Shown one piece after another: positions 7,610-15,869 of a stretch of DNA of 64,000 bases. Below the pieces are notes generated by a model. It did no database searches and was not told the origin of the DNA. It saw only the letters and a list, made by a program, of their open reading frames with translations. The first letter of the stretch is position 1, and each line of letters starts with the position of its first letter. The position numbers and the translations under genes were made by a program. The DNA is from Ramlibacter lithotrophicus (GTDB lineage Bacteria; Pseudomonadota; Gammaproteobacteria; Burkholderiales; Burkholderiaceae_C), in contig NZ_VTOX01000002.1 of the NCBI RefSeq assembly GCF_012184415.1, positions 186,001-250,000 on the forward strand, given 5' to 3'.

Positions 7610-9781
7610 TCAGTAATCCAGCCACTCCAGCGGCGCCACCACGGCGCTGCCCTTGATGCGCTCGATCGTTTCCGTGAGCGCGGCGATGTTGTTGTCGAAC
7701 GAGCCGTGGGTGGACTTGCACTGCCCGCCTTCGCGCGTCACCGTCACCTGGGGCCGGTCGACCAGCCGCAGCAGGTCCTTCGCGGCGCCCGGCCAGGCGG
7801 CCTGCCAGCGCTTCACCTCGGCCAGCTGGTCGCCGGCCCACTGGTCGGCGTCGCCGGCGTACTCGGACAGCAGCGCGCGGTGCATGCCCACCAGCGGCAT
7901 CTTGCGCTCGTCGTCCAGCGCCCGCGACACCAGGTACAGCAGCGACTTGCCGTACGCGGGCAGCGCGGGCGACGGCAGGCCATCGGCCTTCTCGTTCCTG
8001 TCGTCCAGCACGTACAGCCACAGGTCCGACAGCTTGAGCACGCCCTTGGCGTGCGCCGCGCCGTAATGCTCGTTGGCGAACGCGCAGGAGCAGGCGGCGG
8101 CGTAGAGGGTGGACGACCTCACCGTCAAGCCGCCATTGCCGCCGCCATGCGAGCCGCTCGCCAGCTTGAGGAAGTGTCCCAGCAGGATGCTGCCGGCCGA
8201 ATGCCCGACCAGGTGCAGCTCGAGCCGCTTGCTGGCCGCGGCCAGTTCCCGCTGCAATGCGAGCAGGTTCTTCAGCAGCAGGTCGAGGCCGTGGCCGGCG
8301 CCCACCGAGGCGGCGGCATTCTCCCGCATCTCGGTCCACAGTCCCTTGAACAGCTTGTTGGCCACCGCTTCCACGGCTCGGTCCTTCGCGTCGCCCAGCG
8401 CGTCGAGGATGCCCTTGCTGCGGGCCGCCTCCTCGCCCAGCCAGCGCTCGGCCCAGTCCTGCACCATGCTGCCTATGGTCTCGGCCGCGCCGGTCTTCCA
8501 GGTGAGGAAGACCGGATAGACGCCGTTCGCCTCGAAGCAGGGACCCAGCACCCGGATGCGCTGGATCGACGACTGCTCGTCGTTGAGGCCGCCGTGCGCA
8601 TAGATCGCCAGCTTCAGCACGTTCTCGGGCCGGGCGGCGAACCACATCTGCGGCGCGTCGACGACGATCTGCTTGGCCAGTCCGGCTCGATCGCCCGGAT
8701 CGCGCGTGAAGTCGGTCGCCACCAGCTCGCCGTTGTTGCCCGTGACGAGGCTGTGCTCGTACGCCGCTGCCGTGGACCAGGGTTCATAGTCCTTGTGCAG
8801 GTAGGCATGGTCCATCGGCCACGGGTCGTCGGGCGGATTGCCCGGCTGCCGGGTGGCGCGGTCCAGCGCCGTCAGCGACGTGCCGCTGGCCACCCGCCAG
8901 CGCGACGACATGATCGGCCGCCGCGTCGCGTCGGGCCCGTCGCGCACGATGGCCGGCACGCCCAGCGCGCAGGCCCACGCGTCGGTGGCGTTCACGATCC
9001 AGTCGTCGTACGGCAGCACGGCGAAGCCCGACGCGCCCCAGGTCGTGCCCCACGAGTTCTGCACCACGAAGCCGCGCTCGTTGTAGCCCACCAGGGCGAA
9101 CGCATGGCCGCCGCGGCTGCCCGGGTCCTTCAGCGGGTCGATCTCCGGCAGGTCGTCGTGCTTGTTCGGTGCCGGGCGCTTCAGGCCGGCGAGCGCGTCC
9201 CAGCCGTCGTGCACCGACGCCGACACGTACACCGCGCCGATGTCGGAGATGGCGGCCTGCAGGTCGACGATGGACTCGCGGTCGACCCGGTAATAGACGC
9301 CCAGCGGGCGCTGTGCGGCATCCAGCTGCCACTTCTGCGACGGCCGCGCGAACACCGGCTTGCCGGACTTGTCGAGCTTGTACGGCCACACCTCGTTGCT
9401 GCAGACGCCGTGCTTGTGCCAGCCCTTGAGCGCGCCGCGGCAGCTCGAGCCTTCGTAGTCGGTGCCCGGCCACTCGTCGTAGCGCCGCGCCAGCTCGTAC
9501 AGCATGCGCGGGCTGACGGGCAGGAATGGCGTGCCGGTCTGCTCCTGCACGTGGCGCACCCAGAACAGGTAGTTGGCGACGCAGGCCAGCCCGAAGCCGG
9601 TGCAGGCGCCTTCCAGCCCCTGGTCCAGCACCAGGCGCTCGGCCACGTAACTGGGGATGAACTGCTGCACCTGCGCGTCCGCCGGATAGCGCGGCGGCAG
9701 CGAGCGCAGGGGTGCGCGGTAAGGCAGGTCGCGCAGGTCCAGCCGGTCGGGCCGCGCATCGAAGACTCTTTGGGTCGCCAT
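7610..9781 (-). CDS. Papain-like (C1) protease fused to an esterase/lipase-like alpha/beta-hydrolase domain
   Basis: This 723-residue two-domain protein has an N-terminal papain fold with a complete catalytic set: Cys60 in QGLEGACTGFG, His226 in GGHAFALVGY and Asn242 in QNSWGTTWG. A linker of about 100 residues leads to a C-terminal alpha/beta-hydrolase-like domain (about 385-723) with an HGG oxyanion motif at 396-398 (YAHGGLN) and the nucleophile elbow GHSAG with Ser528. No signal peptide is visible: the N-terminus MATQRVFDARPDR is hydrophilic. ATG 9781 follows AAAGGAGC, so the start is solid. It lies 23 bp after the chitosanase-like gene. The fusion plus the missing signal suggests either a cytoplasmic enzyme or export by a dedicated system. 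The substrate is unknown. Confidence 0.88.
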   Translation of the reverse strand: MATQRVFDARPDRLDLRDLPYRAPLRSLPPRYPADAQVQQFIPSYVAERLVLDQGLEGACTGFGLACVANYLFWVRHVQEQTGTPFLPVSPRMLYELARRYDEWPGTDYEGSSCRGALKGWHKHGVCSNEVWPYKLDKSGKPVFARPSQKWQLDAAQRPLGVYYRVDRESIVDLQAAISDIGAVYVSASVHDGWDALAGLKRPAPNKHDDLPEIDPLKDPGSRGGHAFALVGYNERGFVVQNSWGTTWGASGFAVLPYDDWIVNATDAWACALGVPAIVRDGPDATRRPIMSSRWRVASGTSLTALDRATRQPGNPPDDPWPMDHAYLHKDYEPWSTAAAYEHSLVTGNNGELVATDFTRDPGDRAGLAKQIVVDAPQMWFAARPENVLKLAIYAHGGLNDEQSSIQRIRVLGPCFEANGVYPVFLTWKTGAAETIGSMVQDWAERWLGEEAARSKGILDALGDAKDRAVEAVANKLFKGLWTEMRENAAASVGAGHGLDLLLKNLLALQRELAAASKRLELHLVGHSAGSILLGHFLKLASGSHGGGNGGLTVRSSTLYAAACSCAFANEHYGAAHAKGVLKLSDLWLYVLDDRNEKADGLPSPALPAYGKSLLYLVSRALDDERKMPLVGMHRALLSEYAGDADQWAGDQLAEVKRWQAAWPGAAKDLLRLVDRPQVTVTREGGQCKSTHGSFDNNIAALTETIERIKGSAVVAPLEWLDY

Positions 9782-9804
9782 GGCTTGCTCCTTTCGCACG
9801 TGGA

Positions 9805-10971
9805 TCACACCGCCGCCAGCTTCGCCACCAGCGCCGGGTCGGCCACGCCGGTCGGCGGCTGTCCGCTCGCCTGCTGGAAGCGCTGCACCCAGCGCGCGGT
9901 GCCGCTGCCGAAGATGCCGTCGGCGCGGATCTCGCACTGGTGGTCGGCCAGCGACAGGCCCAGTTGCAGCAGCCGCACGTCCAGCCCGCGGTTCAGCGGC
10001 GACTGCACCGCCAGCGGCCGGGTGCCGGGCTGCGGCCCGTCGTAGCACCCCGGCGGCACGCCGGACAACGTGGCCAGCGAGACCTCGCGGCCGCGCACCA
10101 CCAGCGGCAGCTCCAGCCCCCAGTACCCCTGGTCCATCAGGCCGCGGAAGGCGTCCATGCGGTACACCGTCTTGCGCAGCAGCAGGTTCGAATGGCCGGC
10201 GAGCCAGTCGCGCCGCGTGTCGACGTAGCGCTCCAGCCACTCCTTCTCGCCAGACTCCCGCACGGTGCCGCCGCGGTCGGTGCGGTCGCGCATCGCGCCC
10301 CAGGAGCCGTGCACCCAGCTGTCGTAGACGATCGCCACGCCCAGTGGCAGGCGGATGCCGAGGCGGCCCGCGGCGCGCAGCGCGGGCTGCCAGTAGGCGT
10401 CGTCGAAGAAGCGGTCCTGCACGTCGCGCATCACCGGATCGTCGGCACAGGCGCGCAGCAGGTTGTGCAATTGCGGGTCGCGATCGAGCGCCTTGTCGCG
10501 CGCCTTGAGGCTGGCGCGCCAGTCGCGCAGCCGCGCGCCGAAGCGCGCGCCGGGCTGGTTGCAATAGCGGTCGATCAGCACCGCCAGGTTGCCCGAGCCG
10601 AGCGTGGTCTGCGAGCGCCCGTACGTCAGGTGCCCGGTGTCACCCGGCAACACGGTGACGGCGCCGTAGTCGCCCAGCACCTGGCCGGTCTCGAACAGGT
10701 TGACGATGGCCTTGGCGGCGTTGGCCTGCGTGGCCGTTGCCGGTGGCTCCTCGAAGGACTCGACCGCCAGCGCCGGAATGGCCGCATCGCGCACCGCCGT
10801 CGCCCCGGCTGCCGCGGCCGCGGCACGACGCCGGTAGCGGATGACGCACATGCCCGGCTGCGCCTTGTCCTCGGCGCAGGCGCCGACCACCTCGTAGCCG
10901 CGCAGCTGCAGGTCTTCCTTCCTGTCGTCGCAGTCCTCGCACAGGACGGTGAATGAAAGCTCGTTGCTCAT
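9805..10971 (-). CDS. Chitosanase (GH46-like) with C-terminal peptidoglycan-binding domain
   Basis: The 388-residue protein has three parts. The N-terminal 50 residues include four cysteines (VLCEDCDDR, GACAED, GMCVIRYRRR) of unknown role. The central domain (about 80-300) resembles GH46 chitosanases, with Glu94 in NLFETG as likely acid and Asp111 in LPGDTGHLTYG as likely base; their spacing of 17 is close to the family's 18. The C-terminal domain (about 310-388) is a peptidoglycan-binding type-1 repeat (LQLGLSLAD, DGIFGSGTARWVQRFQ). There is no signal peptide. The start overlaps the upstream lipoprotein stop (ATGA, 10968-10971). It probably cleaves a glucosamine-containing polymer, but the natural target and route out of the cell are open. 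Confidence 0.82.
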   Translation of the reverse strand: MSNELSFTVLCEDCDDRKEDLQLRGYEVVGACAEDKAQPGMCVIRYRRRAAAAAAGATAVRDAAIPALAVESFEEPPATATQANAAKAIVNLFETGQVLGDYGAVTVLPGDTGHLTYGRSQTTLGSGNLAVLIDRYCNQPGARFGARLRDWRASLKARDKALDRDPQLHNLLRACADDPVMRDVQDRFFDDAYWQPALRAAGRLGIRLPLGVAIVYDSWVHGSWGAMRDRTDRGGTVRESGEKEWLERYVDTRRDWLAGHSNLLLRKTVYRMDAFRGLMDQGYWGLELPLVVRGREVSLATLSGVPPGCYDGPQPGTRPLAVQSPLNRGLDVRLLQLGLSLADHQCEIRADGIFGSGTARWVQRFQQASGQPPTGVADPALVAKLAAV

Positions 10972-11948
10972 GTCTTGGCTCCCGGCAGGTCACAGACGAA
11001 TTTCTGGTGCAGGCGCATCAGCGCGGTGGCGTCCTGCTCGTTGGGATCGAGCAGGCCCATGTGTCCGGTGTAGGTGGCGCGCGCTGCCTGGGGCGAGGCC
11101 GCCGCCCGCAGGTCGGCGTAGGCCTGCCGGTCCTTGAAGAGGTCAATGGCCTCGGCGTGGCCAAAGACTTTCGGCAGCTGCGCATCGGGTACCCTGGCCA
11201 CGCAGTACAGCGTGTTCAGCGCGAAGCGGCTCTGCCGGTGCTCCTCGTTGCGGTAGCGAAGCCGCGGGTCGACCGCCTCCTTGCGGAACTGCGCCTGCAC
11301 TTCGGTGTTGTTGGCCAGCCGCTGCGCGGCGACTCCGGTGGCGAAGAACTGGCGGATCGACAGCCCGGAGTCGGCCGGGGTGCTCGCCTCCGAGGTGTTG
11401 TCCAGGCGCGCGAACACCGAGGGAAACCGGTGCACCACCTGCGCCGTGGTGCCGTCCTGCGTGATCGAGCTGGTGACGGTGCTGGTCACCGGGATCACGG
11501 AGATCTCCTTGCGCTTGAAGCCGAGCGTGAATGAATTCGCGCCGGCATCGCCGAAGCCCATGTTGACGCCAAGCACCGTCCCGGTGCCGAAGAACATCGC
11601 CTTGCGCTCGCCGGCGAAGTACTCGTGTTCCGGCGCCGGCTGCGCCGTGCCGCCGGCCGTCGCGTTGAGGGCCGCGTTGCCGGTGGCGTAGGTCTGCCTG
11701 ACCTTGCGGTCGAACAGCCCGCCGTCGGTGTGGAAACTGCCCGCCACGGCCGGCACCGTGCCGGTGTCGTAGCGCGGGCCCAGATAGCCTTCGACGCGGT
11801 TGTAGCCGAAGGCCGCGCTGGCCGGCGCCGAATCGAGGTCGACGATGCTGAGCGAAGTGCGGGTGACGAAGACCGCGGAGTCCTGCGGGCCAGCGCAACC
11901 CGCGAAGGCCAGGACGAACGCCGGCCAGGCCATGCGACAGAAGTTCAC
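10968..11948 (-). CDS. Lipoprotein of unknown function
   Basis: This is a 326-residue predicted lipoprotein. I start at GTG 11948 because GAGGAG lies six bases upstream and because this start gives a basic n-region (NFCR) before the hydrophobic core and lipobox LAFAGC. The internal ATG at 11933 would lose the charge. The mature part is probably beta-rich at first (residues 25-150), then helical, with a single conserved-looking LYCVAR and a final KFVCDLPG. I do not recognise the family. It overlaps both neighbours by 4 bp (GTGA at its start, ATGA at its stop), which ties it tightly to the chitosanase-like gene. It could be an immunity or anchoring partner; this is inference. Confidence 0.75.
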   Translation of the reverse strand: MNFCRMAWPAFVLAFAGCAGPQDSAVFVTRTSLSIVDLDSAPASAAFGYNRVEGYLGPRYDTGTVPAVAGSFHTDGGLFDRKVRQTYATGNAALNATAGGTAQPAPEHEYFAGERKAMFFGTGTVLGVNMGFGDAGANSFTLGFKRKEISVIPVTSTVTSSITQDGTTAQVVHRFPSVFARLDNTSEASTPADSGLSIRQFFATGVAAQRLANNTEVQAQFRKEAVDPRLRYRNEEHRQSRFALNTLYCVARVPDAQLPKVFGHAEAIDLFKDRQAYADLRAAASPQAARATYTGHMGLLDPNEQDATALMRLHQKFVCDLPGAKT

Positions 11949-12262
11949 GGCGATCTCCTCGGGGTGGACGGCGCGCTGCCGACGAGCGGCCAGCGCACGC
12001 AGGTGTTGTCGCGCACGTAGGCCAGGGTGGTGTCGCTGTAGCCGAGCGACAGGGCGGCGCCGACATCGGCCTGGGTGTACGAGAGGCCCAGCGCCTGGGC
12101 GCGCAGCGACGCCGCCGCGTGCGGCCCCTCGGCCGGCAAGGTGACGTGGACCAGCCCGACCAGGTGGCGCGCGCCGTCGGCGCCGACGTAGTTGTAGGCG
12201 CAGCCCGTGAGCAGACCCGGCAGCGCGACCGTGCTCGCAAGCAGCAGTGCTCCCAGGTTCAC
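11945..12262 (-). CDS. Small lipoprotein, first gene of the lipoprotein/protease operon
   Basis: The 105-residue predicted lipoprotein has n-region NLG, a hydrophobic core, and lipobox LLTGC with Cys near residue 22. The start is GTG 12260-12262, preceded by an almost perfect Shine-Dalgarno AAAGGAGG. The mature part is about 80 residues, with no known motif. It heads a six-gene minus-strand run and overlaps the next gene by GTGA. The operon promoter should lie in the 232-bp gap towards the divergent gene at 12495, which also holds a 20-bp palindrome. Confidence 0.75.
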   Translation of the reverse strand: MNLGALLLASTVALPGLLTGCAYNYVGADGARHLVGLVHVTLPAEGPHAAASLRAQALGLSYTQADVGAALSLGYSDTTLAYVRDNTCVRWPLVGSAPSTPRRSP

Positions 12263-12383
12263 GGCGCGCCTCCTTTCGGGATGCGAGTGAGGGGTTCGTC
12301 CGCCGCCCGGCACGGATCGAAGAATCGGCCGGCGGCGGGGTACTGAATTCTGGTGAGCGCAGGCTGTCGCGTCTACGTCCGCG

Positions 12384-12403
12384 ACCTGTCAACGTTGATA
12401 GGT
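12384..12403. promoter_or_regulatory. 20-bp imperfect palindrome in a divergent promoter region
   Basis: ACCT-G-TCAACGTTGA-T-AGGT: the central ten bases (12389-12398) are a perfect palindrome and the flanks ACCT/AGGT extend it, with one mismatch per arm. It lies between the divergent lipoprotein operon (start 12262) and the gene at 12495, so it is a candidate operator for one or both. No regulator gene is adjacent. Confidence 0.4.
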
Positions 12404-12494
12404 ACGGCCGCTGGGACTAACCCTGATGGCGGGCGGCGTGGACGCGACAAGAGTAGTGACTGCAATCCCGGAGCGCCGGGGCAAGGAGTTGCAG

Positions 12495-13454
12495 ATGAGC
12501 AGAATCACGCCACTCGTGCTGGTCCTTCTCTGTTGGAGCGTCGCCCACCCCGCGGCGGCCGATCCCCTGCTGGCATCGATCGACATCCTGCTGCAGGAGC
12601 CGACCGAACTGGTGCGCGAATGGGAAGTGGCGCGCTACATCTCGATCGCGATCGTCACCGTGGTGGTGTTCCTCGGTGCGGCCGTCGCGGTCGTCCACTC
12701 GCTGCCGATGACGATCTCCAAGGTGGGCGCCGTCGTCCTGGGCAGTGCGGTGACGCTGCTCACGGGCCTGAACAACGCGTACTTCGACTTCGACCACCGG
12801 CAGTACAAGGCGATGGCCACGCAGGGCCGGTTGCTGCTGGCGGAGATCAAGGTGAAGATCAACGAGCTGAGCCAGTTCCCGCCGGACCAGCAGGACGCGC
12901 GCAAGGCCATCTTCGAGCAGATCCGCCGCCACAAGAACGAGATCCTGGCGCTGCCGATGGCGTTCCAGGAGCGCAGCGTGCGCACCGCCGGCGACGCCCG
13001 ACCCGCCGGTCTCATCGCGACGGCCCATGCACAGGCGGGGCGGCCGGCGTGGATCACCAAGGTACCGGTGGACGACGAGCACCTGTACTTCCTGGGCGAC
13101 GCGCAGGGCAGCGACTACTTCGGCGCGGTCAAGGCGTCGCGCGAGCATGCGTTGAAGCAGGCCCGCGAGTACCTGGCCGGCCGCCTCGCGGCGCCGCAGG
13201 CCGGCGGCGTGGACAGCGCCTCCGCCGCGAAATACCTGCTGGAGTCGGCCAAGGTCGAGAGCACCTATTCCTCGTACCACAGCAAGCAGCAGACGATCCG
13301 CGTCTACACGCTGCTGTCCGTGAGCAAGCGCCTCGCCGATTCGGACCTGCGCCTGTTCGGCGCAACCAATGCGCAGAAGGTGCTGCCGGTGCAGCAGCAG
13401 CAGTTGAAGGATGCGGTGCGGTCGCAGAGCGAGTACCTGAATCTGAAGCGGTAG
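12495..13454 (+). CDS. Inner-membrane protein with signal peptide and C-terminal soluble domain, unknown function
   Basis: The 319-residue protein has a signal sequence (about 1-22, cleavage near PAAADP), a short periplasmic stretch, two membrane helices (about 48-67 and 71-91), then a roughly 220-residue hydrophilic domain with heptad-like helices (residues 105-150) and a second part with Gly-Asp and Ser/Tyr-rich segments (VESTYSSYHSKQQ). The start at 12495 follows AAGGAG with a six-base spacer; a longer in-frame start at 12426 lacks both. It is transcribed divergently from the lipoprotein/protease operon. I know no matching family. Confidence 0.75.
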   Translation: MSRITPLVLVLLCWSVAHPAAADPLLASIDILLQEPTELVREWEVARYISIAIVTVVVFLGAAVAVVHSLPMTISKVGAVVLGSAVTLLTGLNNAYFDFDHRQYKAMATQGRLLLAEIKVKINELSQFPPDQQDARKAIFEQIRRHKNEILALPMAFQERSVRTAGDARPAGLIATAHAQAGRPAWITKVPVDDEHLYFLGDAQGSDYFGAVKASREHALKQAREYLAGRLAAPQAGGVDSASAAKYLLESAKVESTYSSYHSKQQTIRVYTLLSVSKRLADSDLRLFGATNAQKVLPVQQQQLKDAVRSQSEYLNLKR

Positions 13455-13598
13455 CTCGCCGCCCTGCCCCGCTGCGGCCGCAAGGTGCAGACCAGAGGCT
13501 CGAATTCGCGCGTGACGGTCGCAAACCACGAGCACGCGTGACAGGGTTCCTTGTCGCCGCCCCTGCTCTTTGCTATACCTGCTGCACCAGGAGGTCCC

Positions 13599-14237
13599 AT
13601 GAACAAGCACCTGATCAGCATGACCTTGGGGATGGCACTGGCCGTCGCCGGCGTGCAAGCGCAGAACACGACTCTTTCACCCAAGGCACAACTGGCGGCC
13701 GATACCAAGGCGGCCACCACGCGCTACGAGTCCGACAAGGCGTTGTGCGCCGACGAGACGTCGACCAAGGCGCGGCTCCAGTGCCGCCGCGACGCCAAGG
13801 CCGAGTACGACGCCGCCATCGCGGCGGCGAAGGCCAGGACGGCGGCCGCCACGGCGCCGTTGAACGGCGGCACCGCCGTCTCGGCCAGGGCTGCCACGCC
13901 GGCGTGCGCCGACTGCGGCACCGTTGCCGCCGTCGCCGTGAAGGAAGAGGCCGGCAAGGGCGGGCCCGTCGGCATGATCGCCGGCGGCGTCGGCGGCGCG
14001 CTGCTCGGACGCCAGATCGGCGGCGGCACCGGCAAGGACATTGCCACGATCGCGGGCGCCGCCGGCGGCGCCTACGCCGGCAAGAAGATCGAGGAGAAGA
14101 TGACGTCCCACCAGGTGTGGACCGTGACCGTCGACTACCCCAACAACATCAAGCGCAGCTTCCAGTTCGACAAGGACCCCGGATTCAAGGTGGGCGATCC
14201 GGTCCGGAACTCGGGCAATTCCGTCGTCCGGCAATAG
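13599..14237 (+). CDS. Glycine-zipper 2TM domain envelope protein (SlyB / 17-kDa antigen-like)
   Basis: This 212-residue secreted protein has a signal peptide (about 1-20, ending VQAQN), an Ala/Lys-rich middle that is probably coiled, a CADCG pair, then a glycine-zipper segment (about 125-165: GMIAGGVGGALLGRQIGGGTGKD and the GAAGGAYAGKKIEEK repeat). A C-terminal 45-residue domain (WTVTVDYPNNIKRSFQFDKD) is typical of the OmpA-associated glycine-zipper family. The zipper probably inserts in the outer membrane. There is no lipobox. The start at 13599 follows AGGAGGT. It appears monocistronic. Confidence 0.88.
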   Translation: MNKHLISMTLGMALAVAGVQAQNTTLSPKAQLAADTKAATTRYESDKALCADETSTKARLQCRRDAKAEYDAAIAAAKARTAAATAPLNGGTAVSARAATPACADCGTVAAVAVKEEAGKGGPVGMIAGGVGGALLGRQIGGGTGKDIATIAGAAGGAYAGKKIEEKMTSHQVWTVTVDYPNNIKRSFQFDKDPGFKVGDPVRNSGNSVVRQ

Positions 14238-14310
14238 GTCGCAGGCGTCGCAGCCGCGCGGCGGCAGCCGGCGTCGACGGGCGGCGCAGCCCCGGCGGCC
14301 CCCGGGCCTC

Positions 14311-15099
14311 ATGCGACCTCCCATGACGCACCACTTCGTCCGGCGCACCGGCGCTGCCATCCTGTCGCTGTCCGCCGCGGCGCTGCTGTCCGCATGCGGT
14401 GGCGGCGGAAGCGCTGTCGTCGAACTGCCGGCCCGGCGCGACTCGATCGCGGCCCTCCCCACCGTCATCTCGGCCGAAATGCTGCTGCAGTGGGCCGAGT
14501 CAGCCCATCCGCGGTATTTCCAGCCGCCGGGCCAGCCGACGCAGTCCGCCGCCACCTACTCGTTCCGCCACTATCCGTACACCGGCAACTTCCTGGCCGT
14601 GGCCGGCGAAGACGTGTTCCTGCTCGGCGCGTCCACCGGCTTCGCACCGCAGCGCGTCGGATCGCTCGCCGACTACCAGTGCGATGTCCTCCCGTCGGTC
14701 TGCTGGAGCGGCGCCGTGCCCCGCGCGATCCCGTACGTGCAAGGCGTCTACGGCGCAGCGTGGCCGAGCAAGGCCTATGTGATCCGCGACGCGCAGGCCT
14801 GGGCGGCGGCCTGGGCGGAGCGCCAGAACTTCGTGTGGCCGGAGCCGGCGCTCCCAGCGGTCGATTTCACGAGGTACGCCGTCGTGGGCGGCGGCGACGG
14901 CTGGGCGACGTGCAGCCAGATTGAGGTGAAGCTGATCCTGCGCGTTGGCACCGACTACCGCGTCTTCTGGGGCGACGTGGCGCGAGACCCGTTGCTGGCA
15001 TGTCCGGCGGTGTTGTCGCCCCGACTCGCGTTCGTGCTCATGGAGCAGCCGGTCGGCAACGTGGAGTTCGTGCGCATCACGCCGACGCCCAGGCCGTGA
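14311..15099 (+). CDS. Lipoprotein of unknown function
   Basis: The 262-residue predicted lipoprotein has a basic n-region (HHFVRR), hydrophobic core, lipobox LLSAC, then a Gly-rich tether GGGGS. A second in-frame ATG at 14323 gives an equally good signal; neither has a clear ribosome site. Residues about 55-125 (AEMLLQWAES, YFQPPGQ, YTGNFLAVAGEDVFLLG) resemble short domains repeated in many Burkholderiales lipoproteins. The rest forms a compact domain with three cysteines (YQCDVLPSVCW, WATCSQ). No enzymatic motif is seen. Confidence 0.78.
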   Translation: MRPPMTHHFVRRTGAAILSLSAAALLSACGGGGSAVVELPARRDSIAALPTVISAEMLLQWAESAHPRYFQPPGQPTQSAATYSFRHYPYTGNFLAVAGEDVFLLGASTGFAPQRVGSLADYQCDVLPSVCWSGAVPRAIPYVQGVYGAAWPSKAYVIRDAQAWAAAWAERQNFVWPEPALPAVDFTRYAVVGGGDGWATCSQIEVKLILRVGTDYRVFWGDVARDPLLACPAVLSPRLAFVLMEQPVGNVEFVRITPTPRP

Positions 15100-15108
15100 G
15101 CGCGGCCT

Positions 15109-15363
15109 TCAATCCGGCGAGAATTCCCGCTCGAAGCGCCGCGCCTCCGCCTCCAGCTCGAACGTCACCAGCTGCCCGTGCTTGCCATCGGCCAGCCGGT
15201 ACGCCGCGAACAGGCTGTACTTGCCCTTGAAGCGGAAGCTCGGCAGGTCGACCAGCGCGTACGGATGCGGCACGAACACCTCGTGCAGGAACACCGTGCG
15301 GTGCGCGTTGCGCGGCGACGGGAACAGCTTGTAGGTGCCGGTGTTGATCGCTGGTTCTGGCAT
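15109..15363 (-). CDS. Small conserved-looking protein, unknown function
   Basis: This 84-residue soluble protein has a mixed alpha/beta pattern (GTYKLFPSPRN, TVFLHEVFVPHP, RFKGKYSLFAAYRLADG, FELEAEARRFERE). No cysteines, signal peptide or known domain are visible. It runs convergent to the lipoprotein gene with a 9-bp gap and is followed upstream by the glutaredoxin-like gene on the same strand, 52 bp away. The steady codon pattern and full-length fold suggest a real gene. Function is not assigned. Confidence 0.6.
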   Translation of the reverse strand: MPEPAINTGTYKLFPSPRNAHRTVFLHEVFVPHPYALVDLPSFRFKGKYSLFAAYRLADGKHGQLVTFELEAEARRFEREFSPD

Positions 15364-15415
15364 TCGGTTCTCGGGGAAACGGCGGAGGCGTCGATTGTCG
15401 CCGCGGCCGGCGCGA

Positions 15416-15784
15416 TCAGGCCGCGAGCATCTTCTTCAGCTCGCCGCTGTCGATGAGTGCCTGCAGCTCGCTCGCGCCGCCGACCAGCGTGCCCTTGACG
15501 AACACCATCGGGAACGTCGGCCAGCCGGTCCACATCTTCAGCGCGTTGCGCCGGCGCCAGTCGCTGAAGTAGTTGCCGTATTCGAGGTACTGGTGCGCCA
15601 CGCCGGCCGCGGCAAGCGCCTTGCGCGCCTTCGTCGGAAACGGGTTCATCGCCATGCCGACGACGACCACGTCGTTGCGCTGCGCGGCGCCGCGCACCTC
15701 CTCCACGATCGACTGCTGGTGGCCGGCGACCTTGCCGCGGATCGCGGGATGGATGTGGGGTTCGTCGAGGATGGGGCGTGGCAT
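15416..15784 (-). CDS. Glutaredoxin-like protein lacking the active-site cysteine
   Basis: The 122-residue protein has a monothiol-glutaredoxin-like fold. The cis-Pro motif GWPTFPMVFVKG (about 87-98) and the C-terminal GGASELQALIDSGEL are well preserved, matching the glutathione-binding half of Grx4-type proteins. At the place of the CxxC/CGFS motif the sequence reads Asn47-Pro-Phe-Pro50 (GMAMNPFPTKARKAL), so no redox Cys is present; there is in fact no Cys in the whole protein. It therefore cannot do ordinary thiol-disulfide exchange, and might act as a scaffold or binding protein. The start at ATG 15784 leaves a 38-residue N-terminal extension that matches the family's first helix. Confidence 0.85.
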   Translation of the reverse strand: MPRPILDEPHIHPAIRGKVAGHQQSIVEEVRGAAQRNDVVVVGMAMNPFPTKARKALAAAGVAHQYLEYGNYFSDWRRRNALKMWTGWPTFPMVFVKGTLVGGASELQALIDSGELKKMLAA

Positions 15785-15869
15785 GGGTGGGCTCCTGGGG
15801 GTACGGTAGCACGGCGGTCACGGGAACCGGGGAACCGAGACGGTTGCTGCGCCCTGGGGGCCGCCCGAC

